Source: Pseudomonadota bacterium
GTDB lineage: Bacteria > Pseudomonadota > Gammaproteobacteria > Steroidobacterales > Woeseiaceae
Direction: 5' to 3'
NCBI GenBank assembly: GCA_022560695.1
Contig: JADFSP010000014.1
Coordinates: 1 to 64,000 of the forward strand
DNA: 64,000 bases
Below the pieces are notes generated by a model. It made no database searches. It was not told where the DNA came from and saw only the letters and a list, made by a program, of their open reading frames with translations. Position numbers and translations under genes: made by a program. Below, piece by piece: positions 37,638 to 46,245 of the stretch. The number at the start of each line of letters is the position of its first letter. The stretch's first letter is position 1.

Positions 37638-37643
37638 TATTAT

Positions 37644-39851
37644 TTACCGAAGACTCGCGGAATAGCCAAGAATACCACGTTCAAGCAGTTTATCAGCCGG
37701 GCTGCCGACGCTGGTCATGCCTCTCAATACCAGTTGCAGACCAAACGACGAATCGCGAGTTCCGTCTCGCGTCGATATGTGCCGCCGCGAGACGAGCCTG
37801 AGACCCCAGCAGCAGCTTTCATATTCGAGGCCGAAGAATTGCTCGAGCACCTCCTGGTCGCGGAACGAAAAGTTATAACGTCCGACGAAATTCCATTTCG
37901 TGCTAATTGGCCAGGACCATGAAAGGTCGCCCTGTTCCAGCGAGTCACGCCGAAACCGGTATGCGAGGTTCAGGATCTTGTTCGCGGCGGGACGGTACTG
38001 CAGGCGGGCCTCCGATTGTGTGGTCCCTTGCGCGCCCGAACCCCACTGGTGACCAAAATCGAAATTTAGATTGTCGTACAGCAGAAACCGAAGTTCGGCA
38101 ATGTAGTCGGATGACTCACTGATCTGGGTCGGCACACCGGGAAGCGTTACACCGCTGTCGCTGAGGTACCGGGTCTGGCCTATGGTCGCTGTCACGAGTT
38201 CCTCGCCGGTCGATACGTCCAGAATCCGTGACGTGATGCCAACGCTGAGCTGATCCGTGTCGCCAATACGGTCTACGCCCAGAAAGCGGTTCTTGCGAAA
38301 CAGTTGAACAAGGTTCAAATCCGGCGTGATCGTATCGAACACAGGCAGTCCCGATTGCTCGCGAAACGGCACATGCACATACAGAAGGCGTGGCTCGATC
38401 GTTTGTATTCGACCTGCGCTTGAACCATTGAGTGTCCGCTCCAGTATGAAACCGGTGTCGATACTCGCGATTGGCAGCGTGCGGCTCGGATCGTTGCGCT
38501 GGCCTGGTAACGTATTGCTCAATTCATAACGCGTGTGATCGAGTGCGATGGCCGGCGTAATGAACCAGCCCGGACGTGAAAATGGTAATGCAACCTCCGG
38601 GGCGAGGTTCATGCGCCACCCGGTGACACCGACATCGCGATCGAAATTAACGAGTTCGCCATCGAAGCTGAGTCGTGTGCCCAACCACCTGTGCGGCCAA
38701 TAGCCACGTAGCAGTAGCTGTGGCAGGCGACGGTACGGTTCGTCATTCGGCAAAATCGCGTCGTCGATCGTCTGATAGTCCTGGGCCTGCCCGAGGAAAG
38801 ACCAGTGGTCCGTGTGATAGTCAAAACGAAGACTGCGATTCAGGTGCGTGATACTCGATGCGCTCAGGCTGCCGCCGAGGTCTTCGAAGTACTGACTGTC
38901 CGACACCTCACGAAAGTCGACGCGGCTTTGCCAGCCGCTCTTGAACAGCGTCCGATGCGCGACGCTGAACAGGTACCGCGTATTGTTGACGAGGCTGTCA
39001 TCGGACAGATATTCGGCGCTGATTGTGCCTTCGTTGATCTCGGTCAGGTAGCGGAAATCGGTCTGTAACTGCAAGCCGCGATCCGTGAGCAAACGAGGCG
39101 TTATCGTCGCGTCGTAATTTGGCGCAATATTCCAGTAAAATGGCACACGGATTTCGTTGCCGCTGCGCCCCGCGCTGCCGACCTCGGGAGTTAGCACACC
39201 GGATTTGCGTGCATCGCCGATTGGAAACGACAGGTACGGCGCGTACAGGATCGGTATTCCCTGGAAGCGCAACTTCACGCCGCGTGCCGTGCCAACACCG
39301 CGTTGCGTGTCCAGCACGATGTTGCTGGCGTGCAGGGACCAATCGTTGGAACCCGCCGGGCAAGTCGTGTAGCTAACGTTGTCGAATTCGATGCGACCGT
39401 CTTGCGATATCAGCAGTTCGTCGGCAGTGCCGCGCGCGTTGTTGCTGCCCAGCGAAAACGCCGCGCCCGCAAAACGGATGCGGCCGGAATCGTAGGCAAA
39501 CTCGGCCAGCCTGCTGGTAATCTGTGTACCCGGATCTTCGTAACGGACGCTACCCTCGAGGATCAATGCTCTTTGATCGGGGTCGTAGCGGGCGCTGTCG
39601 GCAGCGGCCAGCTTATTGTCGCGGCGCAGCAGGACACCGCCGCTCATCGCGGCCGTCGGCGAGGTGCCGAGTTGTGCCTCGAACTCACCGGCTTCGAATC
39701 GGATCGCGCCGGGGTCGCCCGTAATGATCGTCGTCGAGACATCTTCGGCCAGTTGCACGCCCAGAGAATTCTCGCAAGCGAGCGGCTCCGCTGCGTTCGC
39801 AGCGGGCAGGGCCAGCAGGTAAGTGGCTATGATTGGGTATTTCGAGGACAA
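37644..39851 (-). CDS. lptD: LPS-assembly protein LptD
   Basis: The 735-residue outer-membrane beta-barrel places lipopolysaccharide in the outer leaflet with LptE. The start is a TTG at 39851; an in-frame stop lies a short way upstream and there is no ATG between. After the signal peptide (about 1-21) comes the OstA/LptD N-terminal jellyroll (ITGDPGAIRFEAGEFEAQ...), then the barrel with FYWNIAPNYDATITPRLLTDRGLQLQ-type strands. The cysteines near the start (C26) and C-terminal CC pair could form the maturation disulfides. Confidence 0.95.
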   Translation of the reverse strand: MSSKYPIIATYLLALPAANAAEPLACENSLGVQLAEDVSTTIITGDPGAIRFEAGEFEAQLGTSPTAAMSGGVLLRRDNKLAAADSARYDPDQRALILEGSVRYEDPGTQITSRLAEFAYDSGRIRFAGAAFSLGSNNARGTADELLISQDGRIEFDNVSYTTCPAGSNDWSLHASNIVLDTQRGVGTARGVKLRFQGIPILYAPYLSFPIGDARKSGVLTPEVGSAGRSGNEIRVPFYWNIAPNYDATITPRLLTDRGLQLQTDFRYLTEINEGTISAEYLSDDSLVNNTRYLFSVAHRTLFKSGWQSRVDFREVSDSQYFEDLGGSLSASSITHLNRSLRFDYHTDHWSFLGQAQDYQTIDDAILPNDEPYRRLPQLLLRGYWPHRWLGTRLSFDGELVNFDRDVGVTGWRMNLAPEVALPFSRPGWFITPAIALDHTRYELSNTLPGQRNDPSRTLPIASIDTGFILERTLNGSSAGRIQTIEPRLLYVHVPFREQSGLPVFDTITPDLNLVQLFRKNRFLGVDRIGDTDQLSVGITSRILDVSTGEELVTATIGQTRYLSDSGVTLPGVPTQISESSDYIAELRFLLYDNLNFDFGHQWGSGAQGTTQSEARLQYRPAANKILNLAYRFRRDSLEQGDLSWSWPISTKWNFVGRYNFSFRDQEVLEQFFGLEYESCCWGLRLVSRRHISTRDGTRDSSFGLQLVLRGMTSVGSPADKLLERGILGYSASLR

Positions 39852-40003
39852 GTTTTTGGTCGGGTGAGGGGTTTAGCCGGACGGGATGTTATCAGGCTTT
39901 ACTATTTGTTACCTTCGCATAGTTTTGCTGGTGCTTCAACGCGTTACGGAGACATTCGATTAGCCACTCGACCATCGGGACGGATGATCGCCTGGAGGCT
40001 CTA

Positions 40004-40981
40004 TTGAGCTGGCTGGGCGGCATTGGCGCCGTTGCAGGACGAAAACCGATCCTTGCATCCGGTGATGCAAGCTTTCGGCGTTACTTTCGACTGCAGGGAA
40101 GTGGCGAAAGTTTCATCGTCATGGATGCGCCGCCGGCCCAGGAGGACTGTCTGCCGTTCATGCGCATTGCAGGCTATCTTGAGGCGATGCAATTGAATGC
40201 GCCGCGAATTCTGGAGGCGGATCCCGAGCGCGGATTTCTGTTGCTGACCGATCTCGGCACAACCCAGTATCTCGATGTACTCATAAGCAATCCGCAAAAC
40301 GCGCCTGCAATGTATGCAGATGCCCTCACAGCACTTGCCCGATTACAACGTCGCGGTGCAGCCTACCAGGCACTGCTGCCGCCGTATGACGAGGAGTTAT
40401 TGCGATCCGAACTGTCGTTGTTTCATGACTGGCTGTGCGGCACTCACCTCGGCATTGAATTCGATGCTGATGAGGAAATGACGTGGCAGGAAGTCTGTAC
40501 GTTGCTGGTTAAAAATGCGCTCGATCAGCCGCAGGTGTTCGTGCATCGTGACTATCATTCGCGAAATCTCATGGTCACCGCATCGAAAAATCCGGGCATA
40601 CTCGATTTTCAGGACGCCGTAGAGGGACCGCTGACCTATGACCTTGTCTCCTTATTAAAGGATTGCTACATACGTTGGCCAGCTGAGCAACTGCAGGGAT
40701 GGATGCTCGATTTCTATGCCGGGCTGGACGAATCGACCCGTGAGCTTGTCGATCAGGAACAGTTTACGCGCGAGTTCGAACTGATGGGTGTTCAGCGTCA
40801 CCTCAAGGCGGCCGGCATTTTTGCACGGCTCAATCATCGTGACGGCAAGCCTGACTATCTGCATGACATACCGAGAACATTGCGATACGTTGTCGAGCTG
40901 TTGCCGCGCCACGCCGAGCTTGAATTTCTCGTCACCCTGATTCACGAACGCTGTTTACCCATGCTCGAGGACAAACGATGA
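40004..40981 (+). CDS. amgK: Anomeric MurNAc/GlcNAc kinase
   Basis: The protein belongs to the aminoglycoside phosphotransferase fold (SGDASFRRYFRL, VHRDYHSRNLMV catalytic loop and ILDFQDAVEGPLTYDLVSLL). AmgK phosphorylates MurNAc on C1 in peptidoglycan recycling; MurU next door converts it to UDP-MurNAc. Start uncertain: TTG 40004 has GGAGG 5 bases upstream (325 residues), but the same frame upstream reads DDRLEALLSWL, which matches the family, and would start at a rare ATT near 39959 with GGAG 7 bases before. It overlaps murU by 4 bases. Confidence 0.9.
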   Translation: MSWLGGIGAVAGRKPILASGDASFRRYFRLQGSGESFIVMDAPPAQEDCLPFMRIAGYLEAMQLNAPRILEADPERGFLLLTDLGTTQYLDVLISNPQNAPAMYADALTALARLQRRGAAYQALLPPYDEELLRSELSLFHDWLCGTHLGIEFDADEEMTWQEVCTLLVKNALDQPQVFVHRDYHSRNLMVTASKNPGILDFQDAVEGPLTYDLVSLLKDCYIRWPAEQLQGWMLDFYAGLDESTRELVDQEQFTREFELMGVQRHLKAAGIFARLNHRDGKPDYLHDIPRTLRYVVELLPRHAELEFLVTLIHERCLPMLEDKR

Positions 40982-41637
40982 TTGCCATGATTCTCGCGGC
41001 GGGGCGCGGCGAGCGGCTCCGGCCGGTCACTGACAGCGTACCCAAGGCGCTTGTCGAGGTTCGCGGGCAGAGTCTCATCGAGCGCCATCTCATCGCCATT
41101 CACTCAGCCGGAATCGAGACTGTCGTGATAAACCTCGGCTGGCTCGGCGATGCAATCGTCGACCGTGTCGGTTCCGGGGCCAACTATGGCCTCAACGTCA
41201 TCTACAGCCCTGAAGGCGATGACCTGCTCGAGACTGGCGGTGGCATTCAACGTGCGCTACCGTTGCTCGGGGACGATCCGTTTCTCGTCATCAACGCCGA
41301 TATTTACACAGACATGTCTTTGCCACCGCCGAAGCCTGTCGCAAAGGAACTTGCACATCTCGTCCTGGTGGCAAATCCGCCGCACCGGGAGCGCGGCGAT
41401 TTCGATCTCGACGATGGTCTCGTGTGTGCGAGCGACGCGGCAACACTGACGTTCAGCGGCGTCGCCACGTATCGTTCCGAATTCTTCGCCGGTTGCGTGC
41501 CCGGCCGATTTCCACTTGCGCCGATGTTGTATGACGCGGCCGACGCGGGACGGCTCAGTGGCAGTCTATACGAGGGCCTGTGGAATGATGTCGGCACGCC
41601 GGCGAGGCTGGAGGAGCTCAATCTGCACTGCGATTGA
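40978..41637 (+). CDS. murU: MurNAc-1-phosphate uridylyltransferase
   Basis: The 219-residue nucleotidyltransferase has the GxGxR loop LAAGRGERLRPVT (6-18), PKALVEV, LETGGGI and NADIYT with the metal aspartate. It makes UDP-MurNAc from UTP and MurNAc-1-P, bypassing the fosfomycin-sensitive MurA step. Together with amgK it forms the salvage pair known from Pseudomonas and other gammaproteobacteria without a MurQ route. Its end overlaps the lipB end by 20 bases (convergent). Confidence 0.92.
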   Translation: MIAMILAAGRGERLRPVTDSVPKALVEVRGQSLIERHLIAIHSAGIETVVINLGWLGDAIVDRVGSGANYGLNVIYSPEGDDLLETGGGIQRALPLLGDDPFLVINADIYTDMSLPPPKPVAKELAHLVLVANPPHRERGDFDLDDGLVCASDAATLTFSGVATYRSEFFAGCVPGRFPLAPMLYDAADAGRLSGSLYEGLWNDVGTPARLEELNLHCD

Positions 41638-42313
41638 GGCGTGGTAACTCCGAAGACGCGCTGACGACATCGGCGGCATCGATGCCCAGCTGCTCGAGCA
41701 AATGGGGCAGCAGTTTTCGGCGCACTGAAGCGAGGTCATGCTCGACACCGAGCGATCGCAAATCAGTGACCTGCAGATCGGCAAAACCGCAGGTATTGAT
41801 GCGCGAAAACGGTTCGAGATCCACATCCACGTTCAGGGCCATGCCGTGGTAGCTTGCGCCACGGCGAATACGCAGACCGACACTCGCGATCTTGGTCCCG
41901 GCGACATAAACGCCCGGCGCGTCGGCGCGGCTCGCCGCCTCCAGTCCAAAATCGGCCGCAAGATGGACAACGCTTTGTTCGAGCGCGGTAATGAGGTTGC
42001 GGATGCCAAGCCCGGCGCGCTTGAGATCTATGAGCGGGTAGATCATGAGCTGACCCGGACCGTGATAGGTCACCTGACCGCCACGATCGATTTGCACGAC
42101 CGGAATATCGCCCGGCGCCAGCAAATGATCGCGGCTGGCATTGAGGCCCAGCGTAAATACGGGCGGGTGCTCCGTGAACCAGATCTCGTCCGCAGTCGAC
42201 TCTGTCCGAGTATTGCTTACGCCCTGCATCGCGCGCCAGACCGGTTCGTAGCCCTGCAGCCCGAGCTCGCGAATGGCGATTGATTTTCCGATATTTCTTG
42301 CCGCGTGGTTCAC
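41618..42313 (-). CDS. lipB: Octanoyl-[acyl carrier protein]-protein transferase
   Basis: I start at GTG 42313, which overlaps the ybeD stop by 4 bases (GTGA), giving 231 residues; the longer frame would overlap ybeD. LipB moves octanoyl from ACP to the H protein and E2 subunits. GGQVTYHGPGQLMIYP, the catalytic lysine in GTKIASVGLR and the thioester cysteine in NTCGF are intact. The lipA gene that usually follows is absent. Confidence 0.94.
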   Translation of the reverse strand: MNHAARNIGKSIAIRELGLQGYEPVWRAMQGVSNTRTESTADEIWFTEHPPVFTLGLNASRDHLLAPGDIPVVQIDRGGQVTYHGPGQLMIYPLIDLKRAGLGIRNLITALEQSVVHLAADFGLEAASRADAPGVYVAGTKIASVGLRIRRGASYHGMALNVDVDLEPFSRINTCGFADLQVTDLRSLGVEHDLASVRRKLLPHLLEQLGIDAADVVSASSELPRLNRSAD

Positions 42314-42573
42314 AAGGCCATCAATACGTCGGTGTGGTCTGTCGCGTCGCGGTAAATAGCATCGAGCTGTCGCTGGCTTTGTGCTTCGACCGTAATCGTG
42401 ACTGAGACGAAGTGGCCATTGCGGCTCAGCGAACATTGGATCGCGTCGTCGCTCAATCGCCCCGCATGTTTCTCGACGAGCGCGCGCATTGTGCTCCTGA
42501 ATGATGGCGTGTCCCGCCCCATCAGCTTGATCGGAAACTCACACGGAAATTCAAGGAGCGTCTGATCACTCAT
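42310..42573 (-). CDS. ybeD: YbeD-like DUF493 protein
   Basis: The 87-residue product starts MSDQTLLEFPCEFPIKLMG, normal for DUF493/YbeD, with a ferredoxin-like fold resembling regulatory ACT-type domains. Its role is unknown; it lies between dacA and lipB as in Escherichia coli, 8 bases from dacA. Confidence 0.94.
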   Translation of the reverse strand: MSDQTLLEFPCEFPIKLMGRDTPSFRSTMRALVEKHAGRLSDDAIQCSLSRNGHFVSVTITVEAQSQRQLDAIYRDATDHTDVLMAL

Positions 42574-42581
42574 GCAAATGC

Positions 42582-43718
42582 CTACTCGAACCAGAGTTCT
42601 ATGCTGTCAATCGTTCGTTGCCAGAAAGATCCGCTCGGGTTGTCGTCGAGGGCGCGCAACTGCTCCTGTAATAAATCTTCGCCATTAAGGCTTACCTTGA
42701 TTTCCGCAAGTGGCTGGCCCGCGGTCACCGGCGCCATGAGTATGGCGGGGATACTCAATACCGACTCAAGCGCATCATAAGATCCTCTTGGTACCGTTAT
42801 GTACAGGTCGTCAAGCACGCCCAGCGATGTGAATTCCTTCGATGACTTCCAGATGCGCGTTCGGGTGATCTCTTCACCGGCTTTGTACAAGAGCCGCGTC
42901 TCGAAGAAGCGAAAGCCGTAATTGATCAATGCCTGGCTGCCATCGGTCCGGGCTCGGACGCTGGCCATGCCCATCACAACGGAAATCACACGCATGCCGT
43001 CACGCTTTGCCGATGACACAAGACAAAAGCCCGCGTCGTCCGTATGGCCTGTTTTCATGCCGTCGACGGTCGCATCGCGCCATAACAGCGAATTGCGATT
43101 CGGTTGCCGGATATCGCCCCAGGTGTACTCCTTGATTGAGTACCACTCGTAATACCGGGGAAATTCATTGATGATCGCGCGCGCGAGTGTCGCCAGATCG
43201 CGCGCCGTCGAGTAATGGTCGTCATCTGGCAGGCCAGTCGCGTTGATGAAGTGACTGGAGTGCATATTGAGCCGTTGCGCGTACTGGTTCATCAATTCGG
43301 CGAACACCGATTCCGAACCTGCGACGTGCTCTGCGAGGGCGACACTCGCATCGTTGCCGGATTGTACGATCATGCCGAGCAACAGATCTTTGACCTTCAC
43401 GCGTTTGCCGACTTCAATGAACATGCGTGATCCTGGTGTGCGCCAGGCTTTTTCGCTGACCGTGACTTCGTCCTCGAGTTGTATCTGAGCTTGCCGGAGG
43501 GAATGAAAGACCACATAGGCCGTCATGAGCTTGGTCAGGCTGGCGGGCGCCAGCGACAGGTTGGGCGCTAGCGAGGCGAGTTCGCGTCCCGTTTTGCCGT
43601 CGATCATGAGGTAGCTCTTGGCGCCAATGATGGGCGGTGCGGGAACGGGGCGAAGTTCAACGGCAACGGCGTTGAACGCCAGCAGCAGCGTCAGCAGGGT
43701 GAAAAATCGGAATTTCAT
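42582..43718 (-). CDS. dacA: D-alanyl-D-alanine carboxypeptidase (PBP5/6 type)
   Basis: The 378-residue protein trims the terminal D-Ala of peptidoglycan pentapeptides. A signal peptide (1-20) is followed by the SxxK (S60LTK63), SGN (120-122) and KTG (222-224) motifs, a beta-rich PBP5_C domain (about 270-365) and a C-terminal amphipathic anchor (WQRTIDSIELWFE). Length matches PBP5. First gene of dacA-ybeD-lipB. Confidence 0.95.
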   Translation of the reverse strand: MKFRFFTLLTLLLAFNAVAVELRPVPAPPIIGAKSYLMIDGKTGRELASLAPNLSLAPASLTKLMTAYVVFHSLRQAQIQLEDEVTVSEKAWRTPGSRMFIEVGKRVKVKDLLLGMIVQSGNDASVALAEHVAGSESVFAELMNQYAQRLNMHSSHFINATGLPDDDHYSTARDLATLARAIINEFPRYYEWYSIKEYTWGDIRQPNRNSLLWRDATVDGMKTGHTDDAGFCLVSSAKRDGMRVISVVMGMASVRARTDGSQALINYGFRFFETRLLYKAGEEITRTRIWKSSKEFTSLGVLDDLYITVPRGSYDALESVLSIPAILMAPVTAGQPLAEIKVSLNGEDLLQEQLRALDDNPSGSFWQRTIDSIELWFE

Positions 43719-43974
43719 CAGCTCTCAATGGGGGTGAGCGGGTCAAGGCACGTATTGTATCGAGAATAAAAAAAAACTGTAGGAGTGTCTTTGCGGTCAG
43801 GACGACCTTATGTCGCGGAGCAGGCGGATGTTCGAGAGCGACGAGGCTCGCGCAATTCTCCTGTTTACGGCTTGTCGCCCGGGAAGCGCACAGTCGACTG
43901 GCCTGCAGACGCAGGTCATCGATCTGTACTACACTGTCCCCGTCCTAAAAAAAACAACAATCCCGGAGACCAAC
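43719..43974. other. Divergent intergenic region
   Basis: 256 bases between dacA (minus) and the small secreted protein (plus). TACACT at about 43931-43936 is a weak -10 candidate for the plus-strand gene. The rest shows nothing I can name. Confidence 0.3.
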
Positions 43975-44358
43975 ATGAAGAATCTGTTAGCTGGAGCATT
44001 TGTCGCCCTCATTACGCTGTGCCTGAGCGGTATTGCCATGGCGGACAGCATTGCCGAAGTGTGGACCTGCGAAGTCAAAGAGGGCAAGTCAATTGAAGAC
44101 GTGCAGGCCACCAACAGCAAATGGCTCAAATGGATCAATGCTCATGTCGAAGGCGGCGGTATCAAAAGCAGTGTCGGTACGACCGTGGTGGGCAATAACG
44201 AGATCTTCATCTTTGTCGACACCTACCCGAATCTGGCCACCTGGGCGGCTGCAAAAGATGCGTTGGACAGCGATGAGGGAGATGAACTCGACGACCTGTT
44301 CAACGACGTCTCGGAATGCAGCGAAAATCGTCTGTGGAAGATTGAGGACACCAAGTAA
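43975..44358 (+). CDS. Small secreted protein of unknown function
   Basis: Start ATG 43975 follows GGAG by 9 bases; the frame extends upstream but only this start begins with a signal peptide (MKNLLAGAFVALITLCLSGIAMA, 1-23). The mature part (about 104 residues) is acidic, with two cysteines (C32 and C115) that could pair in the periplasm. EVWTCEVKEGKSIEDVQATNSKW reads like a dimeric alpha-beta barrel (ABM-like) strand-helix unit, but this is only by shape. Alone on its strand, with rlpA convergent. Confidence 0.75.
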   Translation: MKNLLAGAFVALITLCLSGIAMADSIAEVWTCEVKEGKSIEDVQATNSKWLKWINAHVEGGGIKSSVGTTVVGNNEIFIFVDTYPNLATWAAAKDALDSDEGDELDDLFNDVSECSENRLWKIEDTK

Positions 44359-44386
44359 CAAAAATAAAATTTCGATCTGCAGTCCG

Positions 44387-44424
44387 GGAGGCGACGAGCG
44401 CGCTTTTGTCCGCGCGGTCGCTCC
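44387..44424. terminator. Possible hairpin between convergent genes
   Basis: GGAG-GCGAC and GTCGCTCC, with inner GCGCG/CGCGC, fold into an imperfect stem around TTTTGTC. It touches the stop of rlpA and lies 29 bases after the secreted protein. No T run follows on either strand, so termination would be rho-assisted at best. Confidence 0.3.
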
Positions 44425-45266
44425 TATCGCGTGACCAGGTAAGGATCCCGGATACCGAGGATTTCGAGTTGCTCGATCAACACGTCGTACTGTGGGACGT
44501 CGGCGATGGGCCCGATGCGCACGCGATATATTCGCGGGTTGCTGTCTTCGTCGGCATCGATGAATGCCGAATTGATGCCGCCTGACAACAGCAACACATG
44601 ACGGCGTTCGGCATTGCTGCGTTCGCCGAACGCGCCGACCTGGACAAAGATCACATTCGGTCGTGGCGGTGTCGACGATGGTTTGGTCGATGGGCTCACC
44701 GCTGGCGAAATCACGACCGGCTGATTCGCCGGACGGTCACCGCCGGCCCCGTCAAACGTGATGGCTGTAATTTCAACAAGGCTCGTGCCGCTGCGGATCA
44801 TGTCCAGCTTGATCGCCGCCGCGTAGGACAGGTCGATGATCCGGTTCTGCACGAACGGGCCGCGATCATTCACGCGCACGATGATGCTCTTGTTGTTTCG
44901 CAGATTACGAACGCTCACGTACGTCGGCAGCGGCAGCGTTCGGTGCGCAGCCGTCATCGCATACATGTTGTACGGTTCGCGGCTCGCCGTCGGCCGGCCA
45001 TGAAATTTCTTGCCGTACCACGATGCAACGCCGCGCTCCTGATAACCGGCATTGGAGTCCATGACCGTGTAGCGCTTGCCGAGTACTTCGTAGATCGGGC
45101 CGTTACCAAACGGGCTGCGAGGCTCGGGTCGCGGCACGGCGTCGCCGGGCAAATCGGCTCCGGTGATACTGCCTGACGGTGGTCCGTCTCTTACGCTGCC
45201 GCCACAGCCTGACAACAATATCAGCAACAGTGACACCGGTGCCGCAAGTCGGGCATCAAGATGCAT
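44424..45266 (-). CDS. rlpA: Septal ring lytic transglycosylase RlpA
   Basis: I start at ATG 45266 (280 residues), which gives a lipoprotein signal with lipobox LLSGC; the longer frame overlaps mltB. The double-psi barrel domain (about 75-165; GVASWYGKKFHGRPTASREPYNMYAMTAAHRTLP, VRVNDRGPF) cleaves naked glycan at the septum; a SPOR domain (about 205-278) targets denuded septal peptidoglycan. It overlaps mltB by 11 bases. Confidence 0.94.
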   Translation of the reverse strand: MHLDARLAAPVSLLLILLSGCGGSVRDGPPSGSITGADLPGDAVPRPEPRSPFGNGPIYEVLGKRYTVMDSNAGYQERGVASWYGKKFHGRPTASREPYNMYAMTAAHRTLPLPTYVSVRNLRNNKSIIVRVNDRGPFVQNRIIDLSYAAAIKLDMIRSGTSLVEITAITFDGAGGDRPANQPVVISPAVSPSTKPSSTPPRPNVIFVQVGAFGERSNAERRHVLLLSGGINSAFIDADEDSNPRIYRVRIGPIADVPQYDVLIEQLEILGIRDPYLVTR

Positions 45267-46245
45267 CGGCGCTGACCTCGATTGCGATTTCCTGCCCCAG
45301 CTGATGCACGGCCAGCGCGTACATGACACTGCGGTTATAGCGGGTGATCACGAAAAAGTTGTGGAACCCCACCCAATGCTCGGTGCCTTCATCGCCCTCC
45401 AGGGCCAGCAGCTGACTATCGCTGTCGGCTGGCATGTTGGTTGCGAACAATACGCCCTGCCGACTCAGCGACCTGACCGTATCTTGCGGCGTCAGGCCGT
45501 TATCCGGGGGCGAACCGCGCCAGTTATTGGCGAGTATGGCCTGGGCCGTGACTTCTTCACCCGGTTTCCAACGATGAGCCAGGAAAAAATTGGCGATACT
45601 GCCAGCCACATCGTCCCAGTTATTCCAGATATCGCGCTTGCCGTCGCCCGTCGAATCGACGGCGTAGGCGCGGTAACTCGACGGCATGAATTGCGGCCGA
45701 CCCATGGCGCCGGCATACGACCCTGTCGCCTCGATTGCCTGCATGCCTTCCTCGCGCACGAGCAACAGGTATTGCTCGAGTTCCGCCCGAAAAAAAGTCG
45801 CGCGTGGCGGGTAGAGAAACGCGAGCGTTGCCAGCGCATCGAGCACCCGATACTTACCTGTGATGCGACCGAAATATGTTTCGACGCCAATAATGCCGAC
45901 CAATATTTCGATGGGCACGCCTGTGGCCGTGCTAATGTCGTTCAGCGTGTCGGCATGCTCGCGCCAGAATTCGGCACCGGCACGAATTCGTTCGCGTGTT
46001 ACAAAAATCTTGCGGTACTCGCCCCAGGTCAGAGTCTTTTCGGCGGGCTTGGCAATGGCCTCGAGAATTGCCGGCTTGATCTCGGCTTGCTCGAGCGTGT
46101 CACGAAGACTCTCGCGATCGAAGTCATGTTCGCGGATCATCGCTTCGATGAAGGTTTCAACCTCGGGTTGATCCAGTTCGATGGCGTGTACAGAAACAGC
46201 GGCAAGCAGGAAGATTGCGGGACCCGCAAAATGTCGGAATTTCAT
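45256..46245 (-). CDS. mltB: Lytic murein transglycosylase B
   Basis: The 329-residue enzyme cleaves the MurNAc-GlcNAc bond to make anhydro-muropeptides, the substrates of recycling (compare amgK-murU). The catalytic glutamate lies in IIGVETYFGRITGKY, and AMGRPQFMPSSYRAYAVD is the substrate groove. A signal peptide (1-21; cut near VHA) is present but no lipobox, so it is soluble in the periplasm. Its start overlaps the rodA stop by one base. Confidence 0.94.
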   Translation of the reverse strand: MKFRHFAGPAIFLLAAVSVHAIELDQPEVETFIEAMIREHDFDRESLRDTLEQAEIKPAILEAIAKPAEKTLTWGEYRKIFVTRERIRAGAEFWREHADTLNDISTATGVPIEILVGIIGVETYFGRITGKYRVLDALATLAFLYPPRATFFRAELEQYLLLVREEGMQAIEATGSYAGAMGRPQFMPSSYRAYAVDSTGDGKRDIWNNWDDVAGSIANFFLAHRWKPGEEVTAQAILANNWRGSPPDNGLTPQDTVRSLSRQGVLFATNMPADSDSQLLALEGDEGTEHWVGFHNFFVITRYNRSVMYALAVHQLGQEIAIEVSADAS

